From the NCBI RefSeq assembly GCF_013373865.1, contig NC_050476.1, forward strand, positions 13,001,197 to 13,065,196: DNA of 64,000 nt, in the 5' to 3' direction. Numbering within the stretch: position 1 is the first letter of the stretch; each line of letters opens with the position of its first letter. Both the position numbers and the translations under genes were made by a program. Below the pieces are notes generated by a model that worked only from the letters and a program-made list of their open reading frames with translations, had not been told where the DNA came from and did no database searches. This document shows, piece after piece, positions 50,771-61,070 of this stretch. This DNA comes from Monomorium pharaonis. Its lineage: Eukaryota > Arthropoda > Insecta > Hymenoptera > Formicidae.

Positions 50771-51888
50771 ATGGAGAATAATTTCGAGCAAGTGGAACGC
50801 GAGCTGTTGGAGCAAGCAAATGGAGTCACTACTTTGGGCGAGTGTTTCATGTGGTTGCAGCGATGCGACGAGTTTATACAACAACTTGAGGAACAGCCCC
50901 ATAAAGCGTCCTCGGCTTGCCGTCGGACAAAGACAATCGTTGGTGGCGAGGATCGCGCGACTCGAAGGTGAAAAGATACAATTACAAAGACGTTTCGTGC
51001 ATGTAAGTGATAATTACGCGAGCACTAGTAATAACGCGAACAAACTCATGTGGCGAAAGATAGATACAGCGTTCGAGAATCACATTCAGACAGGTGCAGT
51101 GATAAATACAAACTATATTGAACCGCGAACGTTTTTAGAAGACGCAGGCGATATAGTGCTCGAGCGAGTGCGGGACGCTTTAGAAAAACACAATAGTGTA
51201 AAAGTGAACACAGCATTCAACAGCGTGTTTGTAACAGGTGATAAACGTGCCAACAAAAGTATAAATACTAAAAATTGTAAACTATTCCAAACGTCGGATT
51301 TGGAGTGATACGAGCCACGCGTTATCGAGCCCACTTTGGCCTCACTCGAAGAGTTTCAAGAACGTGATAGCGGGTGGGCGTTGTCGCGAATTCTCAATTT
51401 GATTCTAAATATAAGTAAATACAATCCTCTACACGCGGGGTGTTACGTGACATTACCGCGAGAAATAATGACAAAGCGCGCGATAGTGAACGTTAATTCA
51501 AAAGACAATGCATACTTCGCGTTGTCAGTGGTCGCCGCTCTATACCCTGCTGAAAGAAACACAGGATTGGAGTCGTCATATCTGCATTATATAACAGTCC
51601 TAAAGTTTGATGACATTGCGTTTCCCGTTACAGTAAAGGACATTGGAAAATTTGAGAGTCTTAACAATGTATCAATCAACGTCTACGGGATGAAAAAGGA
51701 AATGGCAATGTAAAGATTCTTCCGCTGCAGCTGTCCAATGACAAGAAAGAGAAGCATGTCAATTTATTATACGTGCAAAATCCGCGTGAAGACAGCGTGG
51801 GCCACTTTGTTTGGATAAAAAATCTGTCCCGCCTCATCAGTTCCCAACTGAGTAAAAATGAGCAATACAAGAAATACACTTGCGATCG
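50771..51888 (+). pseudogene. polB: Polinton DNA polymerase B, N-terminal region
   Basis: Starts MENNFEQVERELLEQ and continues with two or three frame changes: 50771-50971; 50930-51308 (ARIARLEGEKIQLQRRF, FENHIQTGAVINT); 51315-51713 (LNLILNISKYNPLHAGCYVTLP, DNAYFALSVVAALYPAE). This N-terminal domain of insect Polinton polymerases has no catalytic motif I can name; SINVYG and ILPLQLS follow before the splice donor at 51889. Role in the family: part of the terminal-protein/polymerase polyprotein for element replication. Confidence 0.75.
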
Positions 51889-51963
51889 GTATGTATAATA
51901 TATTTAAAAAATTCTCATGACCTAGCAAAAAAGTAATTAAAAATGTCTTCATTATTTTTACAG
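51889..51963 (+). other. Spliceosomal intron in polB
   Basis: 75 bp starting gtatgt and ending ttatttttacag. Removing it keeps the frame open through a Cys pair (C-D-R-C-L-H) and links the flanking polymerase segments. The intron contains stops in all frames. Confidence 0.75.
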
Positions 51964-54057
51964 GTGCTTGCACTATTTTTTATGCGAGAGGTTGCAATCA
52001 CACGCTGTGATTGTCAGAGAATAAACGATTGCGCTATCACATTGCCTGCCCAAGACAAGTGGTTGAATTTCCAGAATATAAACCACAAGGAACGAGTGCA
52101 CTTTATCGTTTACGCGGACCTCGAGTGTGTGCTGCGGAAGACGCAACATGTGCAAGCGTTATACACATATCAACAACATGAGATATTCAGCATCGGATAT
52201 TACATGCGATGCTCGTACGACATCAGCGTACCGGTTTCGTCGCGATAAAGATTGCGTCGCGTGGTTCACTAAACAACTTGAAGAATTAGCGTATAATGTT
52301 AAAACTCGTTTATCAACTAATGTCCCCATGGAAACGTTATCGGAGAAACAATTGGAGGCATACGCGGTGTCGTATCTGTGATAAGCCATTCACGTCGGAT
52401 GATACGCGGGTGCGCGATCATTGCCACATGGCCGGTCGTCACCGCGGTCCTGCGCATTCTCTCTGCAATCTAAATTATCGAAATGCATCATACATGCCAG
52501 TTATTTTTCATAATTTATCTGGATACGATTCGCATTTCATTATTAAAAAAATAGCCACAGCGTTCAAAGGGAAGACCGACGTACTCCTCATCACGAAAGA
52601 AAAGTATATTTCTTTTACAAAACATGTCGTAGACACAGCCGATAAATTAGATCCACACAATTACATAAAACTTCGGTTTATAGATTCATATAAATATTTA
52701 AACACTAGTCGCAAAAAATTGGCATCATTTCTAGGCAAAAAAAAATTAAAAATTGTACGTTCCGAATTTTTATATTTATCTGACGAGGATTTTGAATTAT
52801 TGACGTGAAAAGGTGTATTTCCGTATGAGTACGTGGACAAGCTGCAAGATACATGTTTACCGCCGCGCAAATCATTTTTCAGTTCCCTGACCTCTGATAC
52901 TGTATCCAAGAGCGATTACATACACGCCGAGAATGTTTGTAAGCGATTCTCCATTCGGACGTTGGGTGAATACAGCGATCTATATTTGAAAACAGATGTG
53001 TTATTGTTAGCTGACATTTTTGAAAATTTCCGCGGTAAATGCTTAGAAGTTATGGTCTTGATCCAGCACATTATTACACTCTCCCGGGATACACGTGGGA
53101 CGCTATGTTTAAATATACAAAAATTACTTTCGAACTGCTTACGGACATCGACATGATAATGTTCATCGAGCGCGGTATACGCGATGGTCTTAGTCAATGT
53201 TCAAGCAGATATGCACAGGCTAACAACAAGTACATGCAGACGTACGACCAATCGAAACCATCCTCATATCTTATGTATTTTGACATTAAAATTTGTACGG
53301 TTGGGCGATGTGTCAGCCGCTACCGTATGGAGAATTTCAATGAGTCGAATTTTGACGTAAATGTGATCGCTGCTGATTCACCAGTGGGATACATTCTCGA
53401 AGTTGATCTCCAGTATCCCCGAGACTTTCATGACGTGCACACTGACCTACCTTTTTGCCCAACACGTGATAAACTACCAGTCAAGCGAGAATATAAACTT
53501 CTCGACACGCTGTATGATAAGAAACGTTACGTCATCCACTACCGCAACCTGCAACAGTGCGCGTCACGGTCTTCTTATCGTATATTAAAATTCGCACAAT
53601 CTACATGGCTCTGTAAATACATAGATTTAAATACACAATTCCGGACTCTCGCCAAAAATGATTACGAAAAAAACTTGTATAAATTAATGAATAATGCGGG
53701 GTTTGGTAAAACCATGGAGAATGTGCGCAATCATGTTGACGTTATCCTAGATATTTCTAAGACGTGTCTATACGAATTTCACCACGGTACATGCTACTTC
53801 TGTATCGCGACAAATGTAGAGTCATGTATACCGACACTGACAGTCTCGTATATCACGTCGAGTGCGAAGATATTTACGAGACTATGAAACGCGATATCGC
53901 TAGGTTCGACACGAGCGATTATCCGGTCGACAACGCGTACAGTATGCCTCTCGAGAATAAAAAAGTTCCGGACCTGATGAAAAATGAGAACAATGGTGTG
54001 ATAATGACTGAGTTCATTGGACTTAGAGCAAAGATGTATGCGTTGAAGGTAGAAAGA
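51964..54057 (+). pseudogene. polB: Polinton DNA polymerase B, exonuclease and polymerase domains
   Basis: Exonuclease start (FIVYADLECVL, about 52102-52135), then an embedded HNH/endonuclease VII-like zinc finger (CRICDKPF ... RVRDHCHMAGRHRGPAHSLCN, 52360-52470), Exo II (HNLSGYDSHF, 52510-52540), TEV-like linker and polymerase domain. A TGA splits the frame at 52806-52808 and another shift occurs near 53040. Motif A is degenerate (YFDIKICTVGR) and the region between NHVDV and ILDISKT is deleted. Motif B (YKLMNNAGFGKTMEN) and motif C (MYTDTDSLVY) remain. Replication activity is lost. A solo LTR interrupts after ALKVE. Confidence 0.85.
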
Positions 54058-54061
54058 AGGA

Positions 54062-54777
54062 TGTAACGGTTCGCCTTTCCCGAACGCCTCGGACAGGCTC
54101 GCCGGGTACCAGGATTCGAGAGAAGTGGAGAAACCAACTTGCGCACACCGATGTTAAATTAATAAGTCTTTATTAGAAACCTTAGCCTAACTTACACATT
54201 ACTTATGCTACCTTATATACTACTTAGTCTATGCGGATATATACAGAAATGTACAGCTTAGCCTAGTGACGTCAGTCGGACGGGAACGCGCTAGTGCGCA
54301 GCACCTTAGAACCCGTGGTCGCCAGCGAGAACCGGCGGGCAGAGCGGCCAGGTAACCTACTCCGTTGGGGATGACAGGGACAACCGAATGCCGGCAAGAA
54401 CCGGGCGGCAGAACGGCCAGGTGGCCTGCTCCGTCGGCGCAACAAGGATAGCCGAATGCCGGCGAGAACCGGGCGGCAAAACGGCCAGGTGGCCTGCTCC
54501 GTCGGCGGACACAAGGATAGTCGAATGCCGGCGAGAACCGGGCGTCGGAGTGGTCCGGAGACCTACTCAGTCGATAGGACGGGACTGGTGTCAGATCTAG
54601 ATCGCACCCGGCTTATATACCCGCCGGGGCGATCCCCACGTGCTCTCAGCTGCGTGGTGGGAATGGTTTCCCGTGGGGGAACTCTAGATTATCGGGGAGG
54701 GCGTCCGTAGATGCCGAGTCCCGTGGTGAGGCGGATGGTCGGCTTAGTGGCCCGGGACTTAGTGACGCATCGTCACA
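54062..54777. repeat. Solo LTR inside polB, with 4-bp target duplication
   Basis: 716 bp from tgtaacgg to cgtcaca, flanked by agga at 54058-54061 and 54778-54781. Removing it and one agga rejoins polB. It contains about three and a half tandem units of 68-69 bp (54310-54575; gaatgccggcragaaccggg at 54386, 54454 and 54523) and a TATA-like cttatatacccg near 54612. No internal element remains, so it arose by LTR-LTR recombination. Confidence 0.9.
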
Positions 54778-54781
54778 AGGA

Positions 54782-54959
54782 CACTAAAAAAGCGAAAGGT
54801 GTCAAGAATAATGTAGTAGCGCAAACCATAACGTTCGATGATTATACCCTATGTTTGAGAGATGAGATCGAGATGATGCGCCGCCAATCATGCATACGAT
54901 CCAAGATGCATGAAGTATATATATATGTCCGTAACGAAAATCGCTCTAAGTTCATATGA
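54782..54959 (+). pseudogene. polB: Polinton DNA polymerase B, C-terminal end
   Basis: Continues polB after the solo LTR: DTKKAKGVKNNVVAQTITFDDY and LRDEIEMMRRQSCIRSKMHEVY, ending at a stop after RSKFI. The conserved basic tail marks the end of the thumb domain. Confidence 0.8.
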
Positions 54960-55178
54960 TGACAAGAGATACCTTATACCCGATTCAGTTGAAACGTTAC
55001 CGTGGGGACATTATCGAATACTGCTATAATATATTTATATCTTTAACATTATATAGTTTTTAAATTTCACATTTTACATTAAAAATAATTTTATGTATTT
55101 TTATATTAAAAACAAGTATTAATAAAAATGTATTAAGAATGATGGAAGGATGATAAAGAAATCTCGCATAATATAAAA
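54960..55178. other. No gene seen
   Basis: AT-rich convergent intergenic region between polB (+) and integrase (-). Poly-A signal-like aataaaa motifs occur, as expected for converging 3' ends. Confidence 0.5.
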
Positions 55179-56155
55179 TTAATAATGTATTTGGTCACAT
55201 TGTACTTTTATGTGAATATAATAAAAACAATTTTTATATGGGTTAAATAATAGTGTCTTTATGTATCCATGAATTATGCGATCCATCGAATCCCAGCCAC
55301 TTGACATAAATCTCATCTCCTTTCCTGCGTAATATTTTTTTAACGAGATACACGTCAGGATTTGCAACACGTTGCATTCCATATTCATAAAATTCTCGAC
55401 GATAGGTTTTCTACAGGAATCTTCCAGTATATGTGTCACAGTATTGATATGCTGTACTTTAATAATTTTAAATATCTCCGTAGTTCAATTTGGTGTATAG
55501 CCCGTCTCAAAAACAGTTTTGAACTTGCTGACGCGCACCGAGTCACCTACTTCAAATCGCGCGGGTGTAGCAACTTTTACATGACTATACACCGGGGTTA
55601 AGTGTTTTTTTAGCGATTGTGGGTGTAACATCAATGGGTCGCATGCCGATAGTTCGATGCTTTCGTGCATTGTACTCTGACACGAGACGCGGCAGCAAAT
55701 CAATCCATCTATAATTTCCATTGAGTGTAAATTGTTTCCACATGATGTTCGGTTAAAGCGTTCGACAACTGATGCTTTCATTATAGAGAACGTAAAATAA
55801 TGATTGATATTATGTTTTTTCAATAGTTTCTGCACGTTGGCGTTATAAAATTCCTTTCTTTTGTCTGTTTGCAAATTTTTCAGACATTTTCTGTCTTTCC
55901 GAATTATTTTTGCAATCGCAATTGCAACTTCGTTACCACTCTTGGCCTTCAGCGGCACAACCCATGCATGCTTGCTCAGCACGTCGATAACGATGAGTGT
56001 GTAGTGATAACTTCGGTTAAATCATGTGTAAGGACGCATCTCAATCACATCCGCCTGCCACAGATCATCGTATCCATGAACTATAACGCGTCTTCAAGGA
56101 AAATTTCTTCTCGCCGGAGCATTCAACTCGTCAACCAGCAATTGTTTCTTAGACA
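55179..56155 (-). pseudogene. int: Polinton integrase with chromodomain
   Basis: Retroviral-type integrase. The first catalytic Asp lies in WQADVIEM (about 56065), the second in LQTDKRKEFYN and the Glu in SVVERFNRT (55485-55982). After the core comes FEVGDSVRVSKFKTVFE, an SH3-like segment, then a chromodomain-like C-terminus read at 55179-55439 in another frame. Two stops occur in the N-terminal 60 codons and a stop and frameshift follow TGYTPN. Role in the family: inserts the element and targets chromatin. Confidence 0.82.
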
Positions 56156-56207
56156 TGTTCAGAGTATGACATGTAAATGGTGCATATATTCGCTGTACTG
56201 CCTTTTT

Positions 56208-56745
56208 TTATTCTGCACGATGAATCATCGCGTCGAGCTGTCTTTGAATCTCATTTAGCATATGAGCTGTAATTTCCACCTTACTTTGAAGTGTCTCAAT
56301 CTTCCTCTTGATTTCATCCTGTCGATCCTTTACAATTTTCACGGTTTGCTGCACGTATCGTTTATTGGCTGCATCATTATCATCTATAGGTAACGCTAAA
56401 CGTCGAACCTTGCGCGACTTTGCTTCAAAATCGGTGACAACCATGCAAAGAGTGTTATAGCGCATGTAATTTCTGACTAATCCGTTCCATTGATAGTATG
56501 GTTCCGCACCACTTTTTCCGAGCGATGTTCCAAACTTGTTGATTGACAATTTCGATGTTGACTAAATAATTTGTTTCACGCAGTTTTAATTTTAATAAAA
56601 CCAGTCTCGCGAAGTTCCTCGATAATGGATAAAATTTTGTTGTCGTGAGCATTGTGCCTTGCCTGGTGTGAGGTCTTGAGCAATCGAAGGCGATCCACAA
56701 GCTCGTTGAGATCATCCCAATAAACATAATCAATCTTGTTATCAT
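56208..56745 (-). pseudogene. Coiled-coil Polinton protein and DUF8207-like C-terminal remnant
   Basis: The open frame at 56208-56549 begins MSINKFGTSLGKSG and ends in a long coiled coil (NKRYVQQTVKIVKDRQDEIKRKIETLQSKVE), suggesting a structural or fibre-like role. It overlaps, in another frame, the degraded tail of the upstream DUF8207-like gene (56600-56780, with NELVDRLRLL-like sequence). Function unknown. Confidence 0.5.
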
Positions 56746-56987
56746 TTAATGTAATAGCGCTCGGTACACCTTGTCCAACTTTAGCGTCTGTTACTAAGGG
56801 CTAATTATATTTTTATATTTAGACCCTTTGTTGCCTATTACTTGATTATATGTAATATGCCCGCGTCTATATGCATTTGTTGCCAATAGAATGTTTTTAT
56901 AATTCTGTCAGTCATTATTCGTGTACATGTTGGACATTTTCATGAAAATTAATTCGTACATACAGACCAGGCATTTCCGCGTATATT

Positions 56988-57767
56988 TTACCATCTATGA
57001 CTGTTGTCATTCTTCTGTATGTCGATGCGTTTATCGCCGAGCATCGTTCCAAAGTCGGTGAAATAAACTCCGTAAACAGTATCTATGATGACTGGCTTTT
57101 TACCGCTCAGAACAGCTCCCATATATTTTTGACCTAATGGACCACAATGCGTGTGCAACTTTTCACGTCCCTCTCGCGTTTCCAGCTGTTGTCGAATAGA
57201 CGTCACGAGCGGTTCATTGACTGTGATTTCAAAAACGTCTTCGACAGAAGGTACATGACTGTATGATAAATCACTATCACGTAATATTTGCGATGTTTCA
57301 TTCAAATTAGTTGGTACAGTTTTTGATCGTCTCATTTTTTTAACAAGAGTAGAGGTCATTATAGAATTGTTAAACGAAGCGTTTGACAATCGCTTTTGTT
57401 TGGATTTTGGTTCTGCGTATTCATCTTCTCCTGAATAGAACGTTGCATTCTTAATCGAATCTGATACATCACCAACGGTGTTCTCAACAATTTGTTTTAA
57501 TGGTTCGACAATGGGCTTAAAGTTTCTCTCCAACGCCATCTCTTCTTGCACTTTACCCGCTTTCAAAGCGCGATATTTTTTGCGAATTGAATCACTTGTT
57601 TTCGCAATCTCTTTCACAATCTTCTTACAATCCATACTGTTATCTGTGTTATCCATGTTGAGAAACGCTATTTGGTCAACGTATAGAAAACAACTAACTG
57701 CTTTATGGTATTGCAAAGTCATTAAATTCTTTTCGATATCGGCGAGCGCACTATCCTTATCTATCAC
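56988..57767 (-). CDS. DUF8207-like Polinton protein
   Basis: 259 codons. A helical, Lys-rich N-terminal half (KKIVKEIAKTSDSIRKKYRALKAGKVQEE, then RNFKPIVEPLKQIVE) precedes a conserved-looking domain (IDTVYGVYFTDFGTMLGDKRIDIQKND) that I recognise from insect Polinton proteins annotated DUF8207. The open part ends at 56988, and homologous sequence continues downstream with stops (for example LLATNAYRRGHI near 56870). Molecular role unknown; conserved linkage with the packaging ATPase suggests a virion-related function. Confidence 0.65.
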   Translation of the reverse strand: MIDKDSALADIEKNLMTLQYHKAVSCFLYVDQIAFLNMDNTDNSMDCKKIVKEIAKTSDSIRKKYRALKAGKVQEEMALERNFKPIVEPLKQIVENTVGDVSDSIKNATFYSGEDEYAEPKSKQKRLSNASFNNSIMTSTLVKKMRRSKTVPTNLNETSQILRDSDLSYSHVPSVEDVFEITVNEPLVTSIRQQLETREGREKLHTHCGPLGQKYMGAVLSGKKPVIIDTVYGVYFTDFGTMLGDKRIDIQKNDNSHRW

Positions 57768-57875
57768 TAAAAATCCATATTTTTGTTGCCAACAAGTTTA
57801 ACTTAAATTGCTAAAATCGTAAGACATGTTGGTATTTACATAATTGTTGTACGCATGTTTTAGATTACTACCATC

Positions 57876-58376
57876 CTACTTGAATAAAATTAGTAAATTT
57901 GCATTGTCACGTATAAGATGTATCTTTGCGTACGTCTGACAGAGATAGAAGCAGTCAACATCCACGTGTCGCCCCATTGCAAGGTAGTCTCTTATCGTAT
58001 TTTGCTTATCACACGCCACGTCATCAAAGATAAAAATGGAATTCGGAAGCGTTTCACTCGGCTGAATGACATCACAGTTATTGGAGAATGCAAAATAACT
58101 AACTTCTTCAATCGGTGTCAATAAATTTTCCAAGTATTGATATTTCGGTTGTTATAATGATTTCGAGTACGCATACACATTCTCAAAACGAACTCCATGC
58201 CGACTTTCCAACAAGCTTATTAATACATTTGTCTTGCCACAATTTGACAGGTCGCAAATTATACCGCGTATAGAACTCGGCAACATGCTTCCATGCCTCC
58301 GTATCCTTCTTTCGGACATTATTCTGTCATCGAAATTTGTTACTTTAATCGCTGGTAAATGTTGTACGAACCGCAT
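57876..58376 (-). pseudogene. Polinton packaging ATPase (FtsK/HerA type)
   Basis: Two minus-strand pieces. 58152-58376 carries the P-loop region (CDLSNCGKTNVLISLLES; the usual Gly-Pro before S is D-L). 57876-58133 carries Walker B (NSIFIFDDVACDKQ) and a following sensor-like segment (CFYLCQTYAKIHLIRDNANLLILF). A small gap and frame change separate them. In relatives this motor loads DNA into the capsid. Altered P-loop residues suggest loss of function. Confidence 0.8.
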
Positions 58377-58473
58377 ATTTTCTCCCTCTATGCTCTGATA
58401 AAAACTGACAATAATTATATTCAGACCGATCTATTTATAGAAACGCGCCGAGCAAAATTGTTCAGTATGTAAA

Positions 58474-59070
58474 ATGTTTTTCATATTGTCACATTCTTCC
58501 GATATACTCGATTTGAGCGCCGACCAGTTAGAATTCGTGTCGAAACCTATTCTGCTACGCGTGTGTGGCAACTATATTGAACATAGTTCCCACATCGTAT
58601 GGGACAGGCTTTCGGAACATATAAAGGCTGATACGGAGGTTCGAAGCTATCGTCGTTGCTACGAACATTACAATCAATCGTTGCACCAGACGCACATCGA
58701 CGGCCCCGCACCGTTGATAAAGAATTGTCGCGAATGCCAGCGGTAGGGCGCGGCTTATTAAATCGTGCGATAAATGCGCTTCCTTTCGAACTGCACATAC
58801 CAGGATATCAATTTTGCGGTCCGGGTACTAGGCTGAAAAAACGATTGGTCAGAAAAGATCGGGATATTAATCCGTTGGACGCGGCGTGTCGCGAACGACA
58901 TTGCGTACTCCCGGATCAACGAACTCATCGACAGACACATAGCTGACAATATACTCGCTGCGGAAGCGCAAAAACGCATTACAGCGAATGATTCGACTTT
59001 CGGAGAAAGAGCTGCTACAGCAGCCGTTTGGGCAGCTATGAAACTAAGACGAAAATCGGTACGGGTTTGA
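58474..59070 (+). pseudogene. Polinton protein with phospholipase A2-like domain
   Basis: An N-terminal part at 58474-58746 (DLSADQLEFVSKPILLRVCGNY) is followed, in another frame from about 58734, by ALPFELHIPGYQFCGPGTRLKKRL and INPLDAACRE. The Y-x-F-C-G-P-G-T calcium-loop pattern and DAACRE helix are the PLA2-like signature also seen in parvoviral capsid N-termini. The codon for the catalytic His after DAACRE is hit by a 2-nt loss, shifting the frame. A basic tail follows to about 59070. In relatives such domains breach endosomal membranes. Confidence 0.75.
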
Positions 59071-59107
59071 AAAAGAAAAAAAGAGATAAAAAGAAAAGAG
59101 TAAGTAA

Positions 59108-59353
59108 ATGAATACTTCCGGTAGCGAAACGCGGTGGTGTTTTACCCATTCTACCGCTGTTGGAGTTTTCGGGTCGTTGGTCGGCGGAGCGGCGGGAGTT
59201 GCGAAGGTTGTGAATGATAACAAGGCAGCGCAGCGTCAGCTGGACGAATTGAAACGTCATAATCGTGTCATGGAAGGTCATGGAGTTTATCTCGCTCTAT
59301 ACAAGCGTGGACAAGGAGTTTCGACGAAAAAAGAAACGTCAAAGAGACGTTAA
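59108..59353 (+). CDS. Small Gly-rich hydrophobic Polinton protein
   Basis: 81 codons. A hydrophobic G/A/V helix (VGVFGSLVGGAAGVAKVV) is followed by a charged helix (AAQRQLDELKRHNRVMEGHG) and a basic tail (GVSTKKETSKRR). It lies between the PLA2-like and protease genes. The layout resembles membrane-active minor capsid proteins, by inference; I do not recognise a named family. The N-terminal 15 codons may derive from a shifted frame. Confidence 0.5.
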   Translation: MNTSGSETRWCFTHSTAVGVFGSLVGGAAGVAKVVNDNKAAQRQLDELKRHNRVMEGHGVYLALYKRGQGVSTKKETSKRR

Positions 59354-59354
59354 A

Positions 59355-59729
59355 AATGCCAAAAGGTGCAACTAACAACATACAAGTACTACAGTTAGCG
59401 AAACGTATGCGCATTCCATACTTTAGACTCTAAAGTTTAGTGGAATTTTTATGCGTACAGCATTACCAACGGCAAGAGCATATCGAAACGAGAGCGGTAT
59501 TGTGAATTTAGATAATGCTGAAGGATAAGGTACACACTAAGTGGCATACGCAAAAAGAGGAAATCGCGCTATATACTTTAATAGTTTCGGCAATCTTAAA
59601 CCACCGAAAGAACTGGTGCAATATTTAGATGTAACGCGGATCGAGTACAATCACACGCCTTATCAACGTTACGATCAAAGCAACTGCGGCCAACTATGTC
59701 TGCGTTTTCTTCAAACAGTTAATAATTAA
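59355..59729 (+). pseudogene. Adenain-type (Ulp1-like) maturation protease
   Basis: Starts MPKGATNNIQVLQLAKRMRIPYF with stops soon after. The open C-terminal part (59541-59729) has VAYAKRGNRAIYFNSFGNLKPPKELVQYL and YQRYDQSNCGQLCLRFLQ. The catalytic His codon is present just before a TAA at 59539-59541 that replaces a Trp. The acidic partner is Asn (YFNSF). The Cys block QSNCGQLC is intact. In relatives it cleaves capsid precursors. Inactive here. Confidence 0.8.
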
Positions 59730-59774
59730 TTTAAAGGCTAACATTGCGAAATTTAACTCAGTATTCGTTTCAAC

Positions 59775-60677
59775 ATGTCACTGATGTTTACGCTAACCGG
59801 AAAGAGTAACATCCTCGCGGTAAGCTATTTTCCAGCCGTAGATTTGAGCGATGGCGATTACGAGCTCAGCCTCACAGATTTTAAAACATACTGTACCATA
59901 CTTAATGTAAATTCGTCGAATAACAAATTTTATTACGACAAAGACGACAAGGAAATTACAATTCCCGAAGGATCGTAGGAATTGCGTGATATAGATAGAT
60001 ATTTGAAACGCGCAATTTTACAATTTCATCCTGATGTTGCGAGAAAGAGGACGTTTTGCAAAGATGAAGAAGAGAGCGAATATCTGCTAGTGATTCGTGC
60101 CAAAAGTAATACAATGAAGAACAAGATTATGTGTGCTTATCGGATAAATTTCATTAAACCTAACAACATTGGATCGCTGTTGGGATTTTCATCGCGTCGT
60201 ATTCTTGAATCGCGATTGTGGCATGAATCGGATGCACCTATAAATATCATAAACGTAAACATTATTCGCATAGAATGTACTGCGGGTGCGTACGGCAACG
60301 ACAAATGCGTACACACGATACACGAATTTTCACCGAGGGTCATACCATCAGGATATAAGATATCGGAAACGCCTGCACAGATCATTTATCTTCCAATCGT
60401 CGCACGGAGCATTACTGATTTGATGATTCGTATTGTGGATCAGGACGGTCATCTTCAGAAACGGGAATGGTTGACGGACATGCTCGATACCGATAATGGG
60501 ATATATATCAAGACATTGAATGCGGATTACGAAGACATTGAATTTTTAAATAATTTAGATGTTAGTAATACTATACGATATGAAAAACATATTAACAATA
60601 GTGCATTACAAAATGTATTTAAAATATATAACTGGTGGTCGCAACACCAAAATAATTGCGAAATTTTTTCAAAATAA
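59775..60677 (+). pseudogene. Putative Polinton structural protein
   Basis: Two in-frame pieces, 59775-59978 (MSLMFTLTGKSNILAVSYFPAVDLSDGDYELSL) and 59982-60677 (ELRDIDRYLKRAIL ... NNIGSLLGFSSRRIL, HTIHEFSPRVIPSGYKISETPAQIIYLPI), separated by one TAG at 59977-59979. Beta-rich composition and the position after the protease suit a jelly-roll minor capsid or penton-like protein, but I infer that and cannot name the fold from sequence. The last 60 residues (after LQKREW) look unlike the rest and may be a frameshifted tail. Confidence 0.6.
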
Positions 60678-60734
60678 AGAAAAATAAAACGCAATAAAAT
60701 GTTTATTTCTACTCTTTCCCTGTAGATGTTTGCT

Positions 60735-60925
60735 GTAGTTTAATAGTAGTTCGATAGCTATACAATGCGATTCAATAGCTATATGATGCAGTTTGATAAC
60801 GGTTTGATAGCTGTACAATCCGGTTCGATAGCTATATGACGCAGTTTGATAACGGTTCGATAGCTGTATGATGCAGTTTGATAGTGGTTCAATAATGGAT
60901 CGATAGCTGTATGATACACAAAAAT
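60735..60925. repeat. Minisatellite (tttgatarcggttcgatagctrtatgatgcag units)
   Basis: Five or six imperfect units of about 30 bp. A related stretch (tgatgtggttcgatagcggttgaatagatatatgacgc) recurs at 62736-62772, on the far side of the Penelope-like element, so the element may have inserted in or duplicated this array. Confidence 0.75.
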
Positions 60926-61027
60926 AATATGATGAACAGGTCAATGTATCGAGTCAAGACAAATTTTCTTAATACATTGTAATTAATTAGATAAACATTA
61001 TATAATTATAAACGCGACTAATAACAC

Positions 61028-61070
61028 TGTGTTAAAGAAACGTTTCGACTATACTTAGTCCTCTTTAGTC
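61028..61070 (-). ncRNA. Hammerhead-ribozyme-like motif (degenerate)
   Basis: Minus strand: gactaaagag, then gacta-agta-tagtc (a perfect 5-bp stem), then gaaacg. The order ct-a-aaga / stem II / gaaac matches the hammerhead core (consensus ctgatga ... gaaa) with one core substitution (G to A). Penelope-like elements carry such motifs in their terminal repeats. Cleavage activity is doubtful. Confidence 0.45.

Larger units (their letters stand above)
50469..60677. mobile_element. Polinton/Maverick element (decayed)
   Basis: Gene set on both strands: protein-primed type DNA polymerase B (+), integrase with chromodomain (-), coiled-coil protein (-), DUF8207-like protein (-), packaging ATPase (-), phospholipase A2-like protein (+), small hydrophobic protein (+), adenain-type protease (+) and a putative structural protein (+). 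This combination defines Polintons. Nearly every gene has stops or frameshifts. A solo LTR (54062-54777) lies in polB. Terminal inverted repeats were not identified, so the limits are those of the genes. I saw no double jelly-roll major capsid protein. Confidence 0.88.

Noticed and set aside
5832..52808. Recurrent loss of Trp codons to stop (5832, 18966, 20729, 59539) as a sign of directed hypermutation
   Set aside because: Trp is one step from two stop codons, and other decay types (indels, Gln to stop at 19769) are equally common; too few events to claim a mechanism.
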